The notes: a model not told the origin generated them from the sequence alone. A DNA stretch of 64,000 bases from Sulfurovum sp. TSL1 (GCF_019972135.1 NZ_BPFI01000001.1:1718177-1782176); one strand, 5' to 3'. Counted from the first letter of the stretch, positions 1 to 8,792 are shown. Translations and numbers: made by a program.

Positions 1-133
1 GGAGATTTTTCATCTCTTCAAATGAATCCGCATATTTATGGTAGATCCAGTTGTATATCTGCTTTGCACGAAAAGAAGGCTTGATCACTTCACCTAACTC
101 TTCTTTTGTCAGATCTTGTATTATGTTCTTCAT
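1..133 (-). CDS. rlmN: RlmN, 23S rRNA A2503 / tRNA A37 C2-methyltransferase (N-terminal fragment)
   Basis: Start of a radical-SAM rRNA/tRNA adenine C2-methyltransferase that runs off the left edge. Reading from the ATG at 133 gives about 44 residues containing [18 protein letters not shown], which matches the conserved N-terminal helical segment (FRA-Q--KW-Y) before the SAM barrel of RlmN. The CxxxCxxC iron-sulfur motif would lie outside the window, so the call rests on this stretch alone. The ATG directly follows the stop codon of the phosphorylase-like gene (134-136), which suggests translational coupling in a hisF-phosphorylase-rlmN operon. Confidence 0.8.
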   Translation of the reverse strand, partial: MKNIIQDLTKEELGEVIKPSFRAKQIYNWIYHKYADSFEEMKNL

Positions 134-658
134 TTATTTACTTTCTTTCATATACTTAGTCAATCTAAGCATTGCTTCACTATGGTTATGTATAAAGTCT
201 TTATGTGCATTTTCATCACAATAATTGGTTACGATAAAAATACCTGCTGCAGGGATATCAAAAGATTTTGCTACTTTCAGTACGGCATAGTACTCCATAT
301 TTTCTATATGGATTTTTTTAGAAAGATACGCTTTCCCGATCTCTTTATCCGTCGTAATATAATTAGAACTGTTCACTATTGTTTCACGTGAAACATCTTC
401 TGCCGTGGAGACCATATTGTCTATGGGGGTATAGGAGCCTCCGGTAAAAAAACTGTTTTCTATGTTCGCTGCTGTCTTTGATTCTATAATGTCAAACACT
501 TTCTTTTCTCCATACGAACCTGCTGTACCTACGAACAATAAAAATTTTGGTTTTTGAGACAGACATAAACGCGTTAAATTGATCGCCACATCTGTCATGC
601 CAATGCCAACGGGCAAAGCAAAATCAAACTGCTCGCTCTCTCCTGCACAAATGATCAT
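134..658 (-). CDS. Purine nucleoside phosphorylase-like protein (PNP/UDP phosphorylase superfamily)
   Basis: A 174-residue protein resembling the PNP_UDP phosphorylase fold, which includes purine nucleoside phosphorylases and MTA/SAH nucleosidases. Visible signatures are the early GIGMTDVA segment, FLLFVGTAGSYG (the glycine-rich phosphate/ribose-binding strand-loop), and IENMEYYAVLKVAK, which corresponds to the substrate-binding ME-(A)-A region. It is shorter than typical family members (230-250 residues), so the N-terminal strands may be reduced and the substrate is uncertain. It begins 2 bases after the hisF stop and ends directly before rlmN, so the three genes are probably one transcript. 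The link to histidine synthesis is positional only. Confidence 0.7.
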   Translation of the reverse strand: MIICAGESEQFDFALPVGIGMTDVAINLTRLCLSQKPKFLLFVGTAGSYGEKKVFDIIESKTAANIENSFFTGGSYTPIDNMVSTAEDVSRETIVNSSNYITTDKEIGKAYLSKKIHIENMEYYAVLKVAKSFDIPAAGIFIVTNYCDENAHKDFIHNHSEAMLRLTKYMKESK

Positions 659-660
659 AA

Positions 661-1425
661 CTACATTCTCACCGGGATATTTTTCCCTTTAAGATAGCTT
701 TTTAATTCCATAATGTCAATCTCTTTAAAGTGGAAGATCGAAGCCGCTAAAGCAGCATCCGCATGTCCGATCGTAAATGCTTCTTCAATATGCTGCATCG
801 TCCCTGCTCCGCCTGATGCGATCACCGGGATATTCACAAGATCACTGATCTTTCTGTTTAAGTCATTGTCAAATCCTGCTTTGGTCCCATCTGCATCCAT
901 GGAGGTGACAAGTAGTTCACCTGCCCCTCTTTCGTATGCTTCTTTTGCCCACTCGAGCGCATCGATACCCGTGTCGTTGCGCCCGCCGTGGGTAAAGACA
1001 TGCCATGTGTCTTCAGCAACCCTTTTGGCATCTATCGCCACTACGATACACTGGGATCCAAAACGTTTTGCACCCTCTTCTATGAATGCCGGGTTTTTAA
1101 TGGCTGCCGAATTGACACTGACTTTGTCACAGCCTACATTGAGAAGATTGTAGATATCAGAAAGCTCTCTGATCCCTCCTCCTACGGTCAGAGGAATAAA
1201 GACTTCCTGCGCTACTTTTTTCACGACATCAACGATCGTGTCACGTCCTTCATGACTCGCACCGATGTCAAGAAAAGTGATCTCATCTGCACCTTCTTCA
1301 TTGTAACGTCTGGCCACTTCAACAGGATCTCCCGCATCACGCAAACCAACAAAATTAACACCTTTCACTACCCGTCCGTTATCTACATCAAGACAAGGTA
1401 TGATACGTTTTGCAAAATAATCCAT
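661..1425 (-). CDS. hisF: HisF, imidazole glycerol phosphate synthase cyclase subunit
   Basis: Cytoplasmic TIM-barrel cyclase subunit. With the glutaminase HisH it converts PRFAR and ammonia to imidazole glycerol phosphate and AICAR in histidine synthesis. The 254-residue length is standard. The N-terminus [19 protein letters not shown] carries the catalytic aspartate of strand 1 (CLDV). TVGGGIR and ASGGAGT are the two phosphate-binding glycine motifs, and VAIDAKR lies on the half-barrel strand with the second catalytic Asp. It heads a minus-strand operon, and a TATAAT -10 element sits about 36 bases upstream of the ATG. No hisH or other his gene is adjacent, so the his genes are scattered in this genome. 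Confidence 0.97.
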   Translation of the reverse strand: MDYFAKRIIPCLDVDNGRVVKGVNFVGLRDAGDPVEVARRYNEEGADEITFLDIGASHEGRDTIVDVVKKVAQEVFIPLTVGGGIRELSDIYNLLNVGCDKVSVNSAAIKNPAFIEEGAKRFGSQCIVVAIDAKRVAEDTWHVFTHGGRNDTGIDALEWAKEAYERGAGELLVTSMDADGTKAGFDNDLNRKISDLVNIPVIASGGAGTMQHIEEAFTIGHADAALAASIFHFKEIDIMELKSYLKGKNIPVRM

Positions 1426-1460
1426 CTAATACGTCGTGTTCCTCTCAAAATTATGATAAG

Positions 1461-1466
1461 ATTATA
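1461..1466 (-). promoter_or_regulatory. -10 element of the hisF operon promoter
   Basis: On the minus strand this reads TATAAT preceded by TTTTTG, the AT-rich pattern typical of sigma-70 promoters in Campylobacterota, where the -35 box is weak. It lies about 36 bases before the hisF start. Confidence 0.55.
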
Positions 1467-1518
1467 CAAAAATTATCCCAAACTCGGGATTAAATGAAAT
1501 ATAAAGGTAGATTATAGT

Positions 1519-2376
1519 ATGATTATTGAAAATTTGGCCGAATTTGCCAGTAAAAAATTTGGTCAAAACTTTTTGAAGAATGATATCTATCTTCATAAAA
1601 TCATCCAAGCGATGCCCAATGACGATTTAAAAGTCGCAGAAATTGGACCTGGCTTAGGTGATTTAACCAAAGAACTTGTAAAAGTTCGAAATGTCACAGC
1701 ATTTGAGGTTGATAAAAGATTATGTGAGCATCTTACGACTGAATTTGAAGAACCTATGAAAAATGGGGTCTTTGAACTACGGTGCGGAGATGTGCTTGAG
1801 CGTTGGGAGTCAGGAAGTCTGCTGGATGAGCCTTATCATCTGGTAGCAAACCTGCCCTATTATATCGCGACCAATATTATTTTAAAAGCATTTAAAGATG
1901 AACACTGCCGGTCTATTCTGGTTATGGTTCAAAAAGAAGTTGCCGTTAAGTTTGCAGCGAGTGTCAAACAAAAAGAGTTTTCTGCTCTTTCTGTTCTTGC
2001 CGCAAGTGTCGGAAAAGCAACACTCTGTTTCGAGGTTGAGCCCGAAGCATTTGTTCCTCCTCCAAACGTTACTTCTGCCGTGCTTTTAATAGAGAAGAAC
2101 CGGTCACAGGATGACGAGAAGTTTGAAGCGTTCTTAAAGATCGCATTTGCGCAACCGCGTAAAAAACTCTCTAAAAACCTTATGGCTGTTTTTTCTAAAG
2201 ATATTGTAAATACAATTTTCGCAAAGTTGGAACTTGATTCTAACCTGCGACCTCATGAAGCTGGGACATCTATTTATCATCACATATATAATGAACTAAA
2301 GGATAATTTAGATGCAAAACAACAATCAGAACAACGAAAACTCTCAAAATCAAGAGCCAAGAACACCCAGAGATAG
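1519..2376 (+). CDS. rsmA: RsmA (KsgA), 16S rRNA A1518/A1519 dimethyltransferase
   Basis: S-adenosylmethionine-dependent enzyme that dimethylates two adjacent adenines in the 3' hairpin of 16S rRNA during late 30S assembly. Motifs: KKFGQNFLKN at the N-terminus, VAEIGPGLGDLTKEL (SAM motif I), VTAFEVDK (acidic ribose-binding loop), and the catalytic NLPYYI (motif IV). The 285 residues exceed the usual 260-275 because a basic tail, ending SKSRAKNTQR, is encoded in the 65 bases shared with the next gene. Start ATG at 1519 follows an AAAGG-containing leader. Overlap with rnj suggests coupled translation of two RNA-processing enzymes. Confidence 0.96.
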   Translation: MIIENLAEFASKKFGQNFLKNDIYLHKIIQAMPNDDLKVAEIGPGLGDLTKELVKVRNVTAFEVDKRLCEHLTTEFEEPMKNGVFELRCGDVLERWESGSLLDEPYHLVANLPYYIATNIILKAFKDEHCRSILVMVQKEVAVKFAASVKQKEFSALSVLAASVGKATLCFEVEPEAFVPPPNVTSAVLLIEKNRSQDDEKFEAFLKIAFAQPRKKLSKNLMAVFSKDIVNTIFAKLELDSNLRPHEAGTSIYHHIYNELKDNLDAKQQSEQRKLSKSRAKNTQR

Positions 2377-4474
2377 AAAACCAAATCCACATAGACAAAA
2401 TAGACCAAATGCACAGGGTGAAAATAACCAAAATACCAACCGCCCCAACCCTAATGCGAACAGAAAACCGCATCCCAATAGAAAACCAAATCCTAATAGA
2501 GAACTCAATGGGAATGTGCCTGACAGAGAAGCTCCGGACGGGAACAGAAACCCGAACCCTAACAGAAAGCAAAATCCCAATAGAAAACCGAACCCTAACA
2601 GAGATCAAAGTGCAGAGGGAACAGGGAATAAACCAAACCCGAATAAGAAACCTTTCTCAGGCAATAAACCAAATCAGAACCGTGGCGGTAAAAACAAAAA
2701 TAGAAGAAAAAATGTTACCACGGTAAATGATACGATGAGAGCATCTCTTGAAGAGAATGCACGTGTAAAAGATGCTACCATGAATCCATGGAAAAAAATT
2801 GACATGGCGAGTAAAGGGAAGATCAGATTTACACCACTTGGAGGTCTCGGAGAGATCGGTGGAAATATGGCTGTACTTGAGACAGAAACTACGGCTATCG
2901 TTATCGATGTAGGTATGAGTTTCCCTGATGAAACGATGCACGGTGTCGATATCCTGGTGCCTGACTTTTCTTATCTGCATACCCTCAAAGGTAAAAAAGA
3001 CGTTTATATCATCATCACCCATGGACATGAAGACCACATCGGTGCGATGCCTTATCTGTTTAAAGAACTTCAATTCCCTATCTATGCGACACCGCTTGCA
3101 CTTGCTATGATAGAAAACAAGTTCAATGAACATGGATTAAGCGCACACACCAAACATTTCAACTTTGTAACACTTAGACAACAGTATCAGGTCGGTGATA
3201 TGAAGATAGAATGGCTGCATAATACCCACTCCATCATTGATGCCTGTTCTCTTGCGATTGAAACACCTGCAGGGATCATCATGCATACGGCTGACTTTAA
3301 AGTAGACCACACCCCTGTGGATAACTATACGATGGACCTGCGTCGTTATGCGCACTACGGAGAAAAAGGTGTGCTTTGTCTTTTCTCTGATTCGACGAAC
3401 TCACACAACCCAGGATTCACAAAGAGTGAAAAAGTGGTGGGGAGAACATTTGACTCACTCTTTGATCTTGCAAAAGGAAGGGTCATCATGTCAACCTTCT
3501 CTTCCAATGTACACCGTATCTTCCAGGCAATGGAAAGAGCAGTAAAACACGGTAGAAAGGTCTGTGTGATCGGTCGTTCCATGGAGCGCAATGTCGAGAC
3601 AAACAGGGCTCTTGGTTTTGTAGACATTGAAGAGAAACACTTCATCGAAGTACACGAAGTACCAAAATATGCGGACCATGAAGTACTGATTGTCACCACG
3701 GGTTCTCAAGGGGAAACCATGGCTGCATTGAACCGTATGGCAACGGATGAGCATAGACACATCAAACTTAAACCATCAGACACGGTCATAATATCTGCTT
3801 CAGCGATTCCTGGGAACGAAGCTTCTGTCTCCAGTCTTATGAATAAACTAATGAAAGCAGGTGTCACGGTACGATACAAAGAGTTTGGGGACATTCATGT
3901 TTCTGGTCACGCATCACAAGAAGAGCAAAAGCTCATCTTGAGACTGATCCAACCTAAATTCTTCCTGCCTGTTCACGGTGAATATAACCATATTGCAAAA
4001 CATGCCAAAACAGCTGTGGAGTGTGGTGTAGACGAAAGAAATATCTTGCTGATGAGTGATGGGGATCAGGTAGAGATCACCACGAAGTACCTCAAAAAAG
4101 TGAAAACAGTCAAAAGCGGTAAAACCTATATCGATAATCAAAACAACATGACGATCGAAAACGATGTCGTACTTGACAGACAAAAACTGGCTGAAGACGG
4201 TATCGTCAATGTCGTAGCACAGATCAGTCAAAGCAACCAGAAAGTCGTTGGGAAACCGGTAGTTTCAAGTCACGGACTTGTAGCGGCCAAAGAAGATAAA
4301 AAGTTTGAAAAAGAGATCGAGGTACTGCTTGAGACCATGCTGCTCAACATGAAACCTGAAGCATTGAAAAACCATAGAGATATTGAAAATGAGATCCGTA
4401 ATGTCGTTAGAAAACATGTGGTACGTACGAAAAAGAGATATCCGCTTATCATTCCTACGATCTTCATCATCTAA
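2312..4474 (+). CDS. rnj: Ribonuclease J with long Asn/Pro/Arg-rich N-terminal extension
   Basis: Metallo-beta-lactamase/beta-CASP ribonuclease with 5'-3' exonuclease and endonuclease activity, expected to be a main mRNA-decay enzyme in a lineage lacking RNase E. The 720-residue protein has two parts. Residues 1-135 are a disordered, highly basic extension rich in Asn, Pro, Arg and Lys with repeated NPNRKPNPNRK units. From about residue 170 comes the catalytic body, with GGLGEIGGNM and the zinc motif HGHEDHIGA, then later beta-CASP histidines such as SGHAS and FFLPVHGEY. The start at 2312 is backed by AAAGGA eight bases upstream, which forces a 65-base overlap with rsmA. Helicobacter RNase J also carries an N-terminal extension, so the design is known although this repeat sequence is distinctive. 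Confidence 0.95.
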   Translation: MQNNNQNNENSQNQEPRTPRDRKPNPHRQNRPNAQGENNQNTNRPNPNANRKPHPNRKPNPNRELNGNVPDREAPDGNRNPNPNRKQNPNRKPNPNRDQSAEGTGNKPNPNKKPFSGNKPNQNRGGKNKNRRKNVTTVNDTMRASLEENARVKDATMNPWKKIDMASKGKIRFTPLGGLGEIGGNMAVLETETTAIVIDVGMSFPDETMHGVDILVPDFSYLHTLKGKKDVYIIITHGHEDHIGAMPYLFKELQFPIYATPLALAMIENKFNEHGLSAHTKHFNFVTLRQQYQVGDMKIEWLHNTHSIIDACSLAIETPAGIIMHTADFKVDHTPVDNYTMDLRRYAHYGEKGVLCLFSDSTNSHNPGFTKSEKVVGRTFDSLFDLAKGRVIMSTFSSNVHRIFQAMERAVKHGRKVCVIGRSMERNVETNRALGFVDIEEKHFIEVHEVPKYADHEVLIVTTGSQGETMAALNRMATDEHRHIKLKPSDTVIISASAIPGNEASVSSLMNKLMKAGVTVRYKEFGDIHVSGHASQEEQKLILRLIQPKFFLPVHGEYNHIAKHAKTAVECGVDERNILLMSDGDQVEITTKYLKKVKTVKSGKTYIDNQNNMTIENDVVLDRQKLAEDGIVNVVAQISQSNQKVVGKPVVSSHGLVAAKEDKKFEKEIEVLLETMLLNMKPEALKNHRDIENEIRNVVRKHVVRTKKRYPLIIPTIFII
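2432..2602 (+). repeat. Imperfect in-frame tandem repeat encoding NPNRK-type units in RNase J
   Basis: About 170 bases of imperfect 12-33 base repeats encode variations on NPNRKPNPNR (residues 41-97 of RNase J). A long spurious open frame on the opposite strand results from the same low-complexity composition. Confidence 0.7.
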
Positions 4475-4481
4475 GTTACTT

Positions 4482-4520
4482 CTGCCTTAGGGCAGGAGAT
4501 AGGATCATTCGCCTTATCTC
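4482..4520 (+). terminator. Two consecutive hairpins after rnj
   Basis: CTGCC-tta-GGGCAG is followed by a second stem formed by GAGATAGG and CCTTATCTC, 8 bases after the rnj stop. No long T-run follows (TATTTC), so this may be a weak terminator or an mRNA 3'-end stabiliser. Confidence 0.45.
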
Positions 4521-4566
4521 TATTTCACTGAAAGAAAAACACACATCTCTCCTTCACTGCTAATTA

Positions 4567-4575
4567 TGCTATAAT
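4567..4575 (+). promoter_or_regulatory. Extended -10 promoter of kdsD
   Basis: TGCTATAAT is a full extended -10 element, 28 bases upstream of the kdsD ATG. Confidence 0.6.
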
Positions 4576-4602
4576 CCTTTAAAAATATATAAAGACTGAA
4601 CC

Positions 4603-5571
4603 ATGGATCTCATTAAAATTGCACAAGAAACGTTTCACATTGAAGCAGATGCCCTATACAAAGCTGCCGAACGTCTGGACCAAAACTTTCTAGATGCTAT
4701 TTCACTGATATTGGGAACCAAGGGAAAGCTCATCATCACCGGTGTAGGGAAATCCGGTCTTGTAGGTGCCAAAATGGCTGCTACTTTCGCAAGTACGGGG
4801 ACATCAAGTTTCTTTTTGCATCCGACAGAAGCACTGCATGGTGACTTGGGGATGATAAGCAAAAACGACACCCTGCTCGCCATCAGCAGCAGCGGAGAGA
4901 GCGAAGAGCTTACCAAGATCCTTCCCCATATCAAACGTTTTGATATCCCGCTTATCGGACTGACAGGAAATGCACATTCATCGCTTGGCTCTTACGCGGA
5001 TGTTTTTCTTGATATTTCCGTGGAGAAAGAAGCCTGTCCCCTGGGTGCGGCACCTACGACATCCACCACGCTGACCATGGCACTGGGTGATGCTTTGGCT
5101 GTAGCACTCATGGAAGAAAGAGGGTTTAAGCAAGAGGATTTTGCCTCTTTCCACCCCGGAGGCTCACTGGGAAGAAAACTGTTCGTGAAGATCAAAGATC
5201 TCATGAGAACAACCGATCTGCCTATCATCAAAGATACGACCAACCTGAAAGATGCCATTGTGGCCATGAGCGAAGGGAAACTCGGTACGGTACTAATCGT
5301 AGATGCAGAAGACAGATTTATCGCTATTTTAAGTGATGGTGACCTTAGACGGGCACTGATGAAAGAAGGATTCAGTTTAGACCACCTGGCTATAGAATAT
5401 GCCAGCCGGAATCCTAAAAGCTATACCAATACAGAACTACTGGCAAGTGATGCCCTTGAAATTATAGAAAATGGGCGTATACAACTTTTGCCTATTACGA
5501 ATGATACAGGTAAGATCATCGGTGTATTGCACATCCATGATCTGGTCAATGCCGGTATTAAAAGTAAATAA
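4603..5571 (+). CDS. kdsD: KdsD-type arabinose-5-phosphate isomerase (KpsF/GutQ family)
   Basis: Interconverts ribulose 5-phosphate and arabinose 5-phosphate, the first step to Kdo for lipopolysaccharide. Its 322 residues fit the family. An N-terminal SIS domain contains ITGVGKSGLVGAKMA and the sugar-phosphate serine loop AISSSGESEELTKIL. HPTEALHGDLGM carries family-typical histidines. Two CBS domains fill the last 120 residues (DLMRTTDLPIIKDTTNLKDA onward). It is likely transcribed from its own extended -10 promoter. A dispersed intergenic element starts 8 bases after the stop. No other Kdo genes are in the window. Confidence 0.93.
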   Translation: MDLIKIAQETFHIEADALYKAAERLDQNFLDAISLILGTKGKLIITGVGKSGLVGAKMAATFASTGTSSFFLHPTEALHGDLGMISKNDTLLAISSSGESEELTKILPHIKRFDIPLIGLTGNAHSSLGSYADVFLDISVEKEACPLGAAPTTSTTLTMALGDALAVALMEERGFKQEDFASFHPGGSLGRKLFVKIKDLMRTTDLPIIKDTTNLKDAIVAMSEGKLGTVLIVDAEDRFIAILSDGDLRRALMKEGFSLDHLAIEYASRNPKSYTNTELLASDALEIIENGRIQLLPITNDTGKIIGVLHIHDLVNAGIKSK

Positions 5572-5579
5572 GAACAACT

Positions 5580-5657
5580 ATACGACTAGTCGTATGAGCC
5601 ATCTGCTGAAGATGACACAGCGTCAGCGTAGCAAGTAAAGCTTTGCTTTACCTGCGT
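5580..5657 (+). repeat. Dispersed stop-codon-proximal intergenic element, copy A (short form)
   Basis: Begins with the perfect 16-bp palindrome ATACGACTAGTCGTAT, then gagccatctgctgaagat, and ends with a GTAAAGC-ttt-GCTTTAC hairpin. It shares its proximal end (palindrome, GAGCC, CTGCTGA) and distal end (GCTTTGCTT) with copies at 13498-13649 and 33205-33329, but lacks their middle section. Orientation relative to the upstream gene is the same in all copies. Confidence 0.7.
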
Positions 5658-5674
5658 TACAAAGGATAACAACA

Positions 5675-6523
5675 ATGAGACTAAACAAATATATATCGCA
5701 TAACACCAAATATTCAAGAAGAGAAGCAGATAAGCTTATTGAAGAGGGTGAAGTCACCCTTAATAAAAAAGTGTTGAAAGATTTTGGCTATGAAGTAGAA
5801 GAAGGTGACCATATCTATGTCAAAGGCAGACCTGTCAAACAGACTAAAGAAGTGACTGTGATCGTTTACAACAAACCCAAAGGGGTGCTGGTCACAAAAA
5901 AAGATGACAGAGGTCGTGCAACTATCTACCATAAACTACCAGGCAAATACAGACACTTTGTACCCGTAGGTAGACTGGACTATGCCTCGGAAGGACTTTT
6001 GCTCTTGACAGACTCTCCAGAAGTTGCCACAGCCCTTATGGAAAGTAGTTTAGACCGAACCTATAACCTGAAGATAGACAAATCTGTCACACAGGAGATG
6101 ATCAACGCGATGCAGGAGGGTCTTGTACTCGAGGATGCCCGTGCAGGTGCCCATGAGAAAAGCAAGATATACAGCATGGAGTTCGCACCTTTTGTACAGT
6201 TTGAAATACGGGCAGAAGGGAAAAATTTTACAAAGCTTCGTGTCACCATCACCGAAGGTAAGAACAGAGAACTAAGACGTTTCTTTGCACATTTTGAAGC
6301 GAAGGTCCTCGACCTTAAACGTGTCGCCTTTGGAGGGATAGAACTGAACAACCTGCCTACGAACAAAACACGTTACTTTACACGCAGAGAATATGATGAT
6401 CTGCATAAATTCATGAAACGTAGAAAAAGCAATGCCGAAATAGAAGCAAAGAACAAAGCCAATGCCCTGAAACAAGAGGCAAAAAAGTCTGAGACATCAA
6501 AAAAGATCAGTAAAAAAGATTAA
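5675..6523 (+). CDS. rluB: RluB/RsuA-family rRNA pseudouridine synthase
   Basis: Isomerises a uridine in rRNA to pseudouridine. An S4 RNA-binding domain occupies the first 60 residues (MRLNKYISHNTKYSRREADK is a classic start). The catalytic core follows with GRLDYASEGLLLLT, whose aspartate is the nucleophile. The Lys-rich C-terminal tail, about 40 residues, looks disordered. RluB (23S U2605) and RsuA (16S U516) are hard to tell apart by eye; the tail and length favour RluB. rarA starts 3 bases downstream, so the two are probably cotranscribed. Confidence 0.88.
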   Translation: MRLNKYISHNTKYSRREADKLIEEGEVTLNKKVLKDFGYEVEEGDHIYVKGRPVKQTKEVTVIVYNKPKGVLVTKKDDRGRATIYHKLPGKYRHFVPVGRLDYASEGLLLLTDSPEVATALMESSLDRTYNLKIDKSVTQEMINAMQEGLVLEDARAGAHEKSKIYSMEFAPFVQFEIRAEGKNFTKLRVTITEGKNRELRRFFAHFEAKVLDLKRVAFGGIELNNLPTNKTRYFTRREYDDLHKFMKRRKSNAEIEAKNKANALKQEAKKSETSKKISKKD

Positions 6524-6526
6524 GCT

Positions 6527-7711
6527 TTGCCAAACCTTGCACTGAAATATCGTCCCAAAACACTCGATGCACTCATAGGCCAATCACACCTTTTAGGTGA
6601 GCATGCCATACTGCGAAAACTGATCACCACAGGCACCCTCTCCCATACTTTTTTTTACGGACCGCCGGGCTGTGGGAAAACCACACTTGCAAGGGTGATC
6701 GCTACCCTTCTTGATAGACCTTTTTACGAAATGAATGCCACTACACTCAAGATCGAAGATCTGCGTAAGATCTTTAAAGAGTACACCAATGCCTTACAAA
6801 AACCTCTTATTTTCATAGATGAAGTCCATAGACTCAGCAAAAATCAACAAGAAGTACTCTTGCCATTCATGGAGAACCAGGCGGCTCTGGTCATCGGTGC
6901 ATCTACGGAAAACCCTTACTACTCACTGACTGCTGCAATGCGCTCCCGTTCTCATCTTTTTGGACTCGAAGCCGTCAGTCAAAAAGCGTTGCATGCCTAT
7001 CTGGATCACATTCTCCAATTAGAAGAGATCCTCATAGAAGAGGAGGCAAAAGAGTACCTTGTCTTTTCGAGTGGCGGTGATGTCCGGGCCATGCTAAACC
7101 TGCTTGAGAGTGCTGCTGCAGTTGAAAGTCCCATTCGTCTTTCCACACTCAAACAGATACGCCCCCATGCCATGCAAGCAGGAAGTGCGGAGAGTGAAAG
7201 CCACTATGAACTGACCTCTGCCATGATAAAAAGTATTCGGGGGTCTGATATCGATGCTTCTATCTATTATCTTGCCAGACTGATAGACGGGGGAGAACCT
7301 GCAGAATTCATTGCAAGACGTTTGGCCATACTGGCCAGCGAGGATATAGGAAACGCTAATCCCCCTGCCCTCAATCTTGCCAGTTCCACACTCAACATCG
7401 TCAAACATATAGGATATCCCGAAGCAAGGATCTCTCTCTCCCAACTGGTTATCTACCTTGCCTCGTCACCCAAGTCCAACAGTGCCTACATGGCTATAAA
7501 CCATGCGCTTAAAGATATATCGGCCGGAGAGATACATCCTATTCCATCCCATATTAAAACGCATGCAAAAAACTATCTCTATCCTCATGACTTTGGCGGC
7601 TGGGTCAAACAATCCTACCTTTCAGTACCCAAAAAATATTATGATACCAAACAGATAGGTTTTGAAAAAACCCTTTGGCAATGGCATGAGAAAATCGAGT
7701 CTAAAAAATAA
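6527..7711 (+). CDS. rarA: RarA (MgsA), replication-associated recombination AAA+ ATPase
   Basis: Clamp-loader-like AAA+ protein acting at stalled replication forks. MPNLALKYRPKTLDALIGQ matches the family start. Walker A is GPPGCGKTT and the Walker B region is IFIDEVHRLSKNQQ; ASTENPYYSL is the sensor 1 loop and SRSHLF sits near the arginine finger. The C-terminal third holds the MgsA tetramerisation segment (DIDASIYYLARLIDGGE). The gene starts with TTG at 6527, 3 bases after the rluB stop; no better ATG is available. Its 394 residues are slightly short of the E. coli protein (447). Confidence 0.93.
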   Translation: MPNLALKYRPKTLDALIGQSHLLGEHAILRKLITTGTLSHTFFYGPPGCGKTTLARVIATLLDRPFYEMNATTLKIEDLRKIFKEYTNALQKPLIFIDEVHRLSKNQQEVLLPFMENQAALVIGASTENPYYSLTAAMRSRSHLFGLEAVSQKALHAYLDHILQLEEILIEEEAKEYLVFSSGGDVRAMLNLLESAAAVESPIRLSTLKQIRPHAMQAGSAESESHYELTSAMIKSIRGSDIDASIYYLARLIDGGEPAEFIARRLAILASEDIGNANPPALNLASSTLNIVKHIGYPEARISLSQLVIYLASSPKSNSAYMAINHALKDISAGEIHPIPSHIKTHAKNYLYPHDFGGWVKQSYLSVPKKYYDTKQIGFEKTLWQWHEKIESKK

Positions 7712-7737
7712 GACACTTTTTTAACACATTTCTGTGA

Positions 7738-7743
7738 TATAAT
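7738..7743 (+). promoter_or_regulatory. -10 element before the glycine-zipper lipoprotein genes
   Basis: TATAAT in the context tgtgaTATAATtcac, 30 bases upstream of the lipoprotein start and after a T-rich stretch following rarA. Confidence 0.55.
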
Positions 7744-7773
7744 TCACATTATTAAATAGAAAAAGGAAGTCTA

Positions 7774-8049
7774 ATGAAAAGAAACATACTTAAATGTATT
7801 CTTATTTCGGGTACAAGTATTGCCTTATTAAATGGCTGTACTGGCTCAGAAATGGCGCCTAACAATGCCACACAGACAGGCGCGGCAACGGGTGCTGTAG
7901 CAGGCGCCGTCATAGGGTACAATACTGGTCACCATAGTGGAAGAAATGCCGTTATCGGCGGTCTTTTAGGTGCAGCAGTGGGTGCAGGTGTAGGAAATGC
8001 CGTGGACAATAGCAATCCAGAACCAGTAGAAACGGGTGGATGGCAATAG
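7774..8049 (+). CDS. Small glycine-zipper lipoprotein
   Basis: A 91-residue exported lipoprotein of unknown function. Residues 1-22 are a signal peptide ending in the lipobox LLNGC, so Cys22 should be lipidated. Residues 35-75 form a glycine zipper (GAATGAVAGAVIGYNTGHH, then AVIGGLLGAAVGAGVG), which can insert in or pack against membranes. The same block, including GYNTG-H and A-IGGLLGAAVG, recurs in the next gene, so the two share an ancestral module. The genes are 29 bases apart and probably cotranscribed. Confidence 0.85.
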   Translation: MKRNILKCILISGTSIALLNGCTGSEMAPNNATQTGAATGAVAGAVIGYNTGHHSGRNAVIGGLLGAAVGAGVGNAVDNSNPEPVETGGWQ

Positions 8050-8078
8050 CCTGAACCTGACCATAAAAAGGAAATACA

Positions 8079-8786
8079 ATGAAATTAACCAAACCGATAT
8101 TGGCTGCTACAGCAGCTGCTTTTATGTTGGGAGGCTGTTACAATCAACCTGGCCTAGTTCAAGATGAAAGTTATGATCGTACAAAAACAGGTGTAGCTGC
8201 CGGTGCCTTGGCAGGTTCAATGATAGGCTATAATACAGGTAAACACGACGCAAAAAGTGCCATCATTGGCGGTCTTCTAGGTGCTGCTGTAGGTGGGGCT
8301 ATCGGCTACAATATGGACCAGCAGGCCAATGAAGTTGCCCGTGCACTAGGTACAGGTGTAAATAATGATCCTCTGGCAGCACTTGATCCACGCAGAGACA
8401 TTGTTGTATCAAAATATAATAACTATGTAAAGATCATATTTAGAGATCGCATGATGTTCGCTACGGGATCATCCAAACTGCAGTCAAATGCAAGATATAA
8501 AGTACAAAAAGTAGCGCAAGTCTTACGTAACTATCCTCAAACTGTTGTAGGTGTAGCAGGATTTACAGATGATGTAGGAAGCTACCAATACAACCTTGGA
8601 CTTTCACAAAGACGTGCAGCCACTGTAAGTGATATCCTTGCCGTGAACGGAAGACCATACACAAAAGGATGTTCGTACGATAAAGCTATCGCGCCGAATA
8701 ACTCAGCTGAGAATAGAGCACTGAACAGAAGAGTAGAAGTCTATCTTTATGCAGACAGGAACAAAATGTCTGATCCTTGCCGTTAA
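8079..8786 (+). CDS. OmpA-family lipoprotein with N-terminal glycine zipper (YiaD-like)
   Basis: Outer-membrane lipoprotein predicted to bind peptidoglycan. Layout of 235 residues: signal peptide with lipobox MLGGC (Cys20), glycine zipper at about 40-90 (GVAAGALAGSMIGYNTGKH, AIIGGLLGAAVGGAIGYNMD), and an OmpA-C domain at about 115-230. FTDDVGSYQYNLGLSQRRA is the version of the TD--GS--YN--LS--RA peptidoglycan-binding motif. ENRALNRRVEVYL closes the domain. The layout matches YiaD/Pal-like proteins. Envelope tethering is inferred from domains. Confidence 0.9.
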   Translation: MKLTKPILAATAAAFMLGGCYNQPGLVQDESYDRTKTGVAAGALAGSMIGYNTGKHDAKSAIIGGLLGAAVGGAIGYNMDQQANEVARALGTGVNNDPLAALDPRRDIVVSKYNNYVKIIFRDRMMFATGSSKLQSNARYKVQKVAQVLRNYPQTVVGVAGFTDDVGSYQYNLGLSQRRAATVSDILAVNGRPYTKGCSYDKAIAPNNSAENRALNRRVEVYLYADRNKMSDPCR

Positions 8787-8792
8787 CCTCGG

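Noticed and set aside
2270..2608. Long open frame opposite the RNase J repeat
   Set aside because: Composition (repeated RIRVSVRVR-like residues) is simply the antisense of the NPNRK repeat, with no ribosome binding site.
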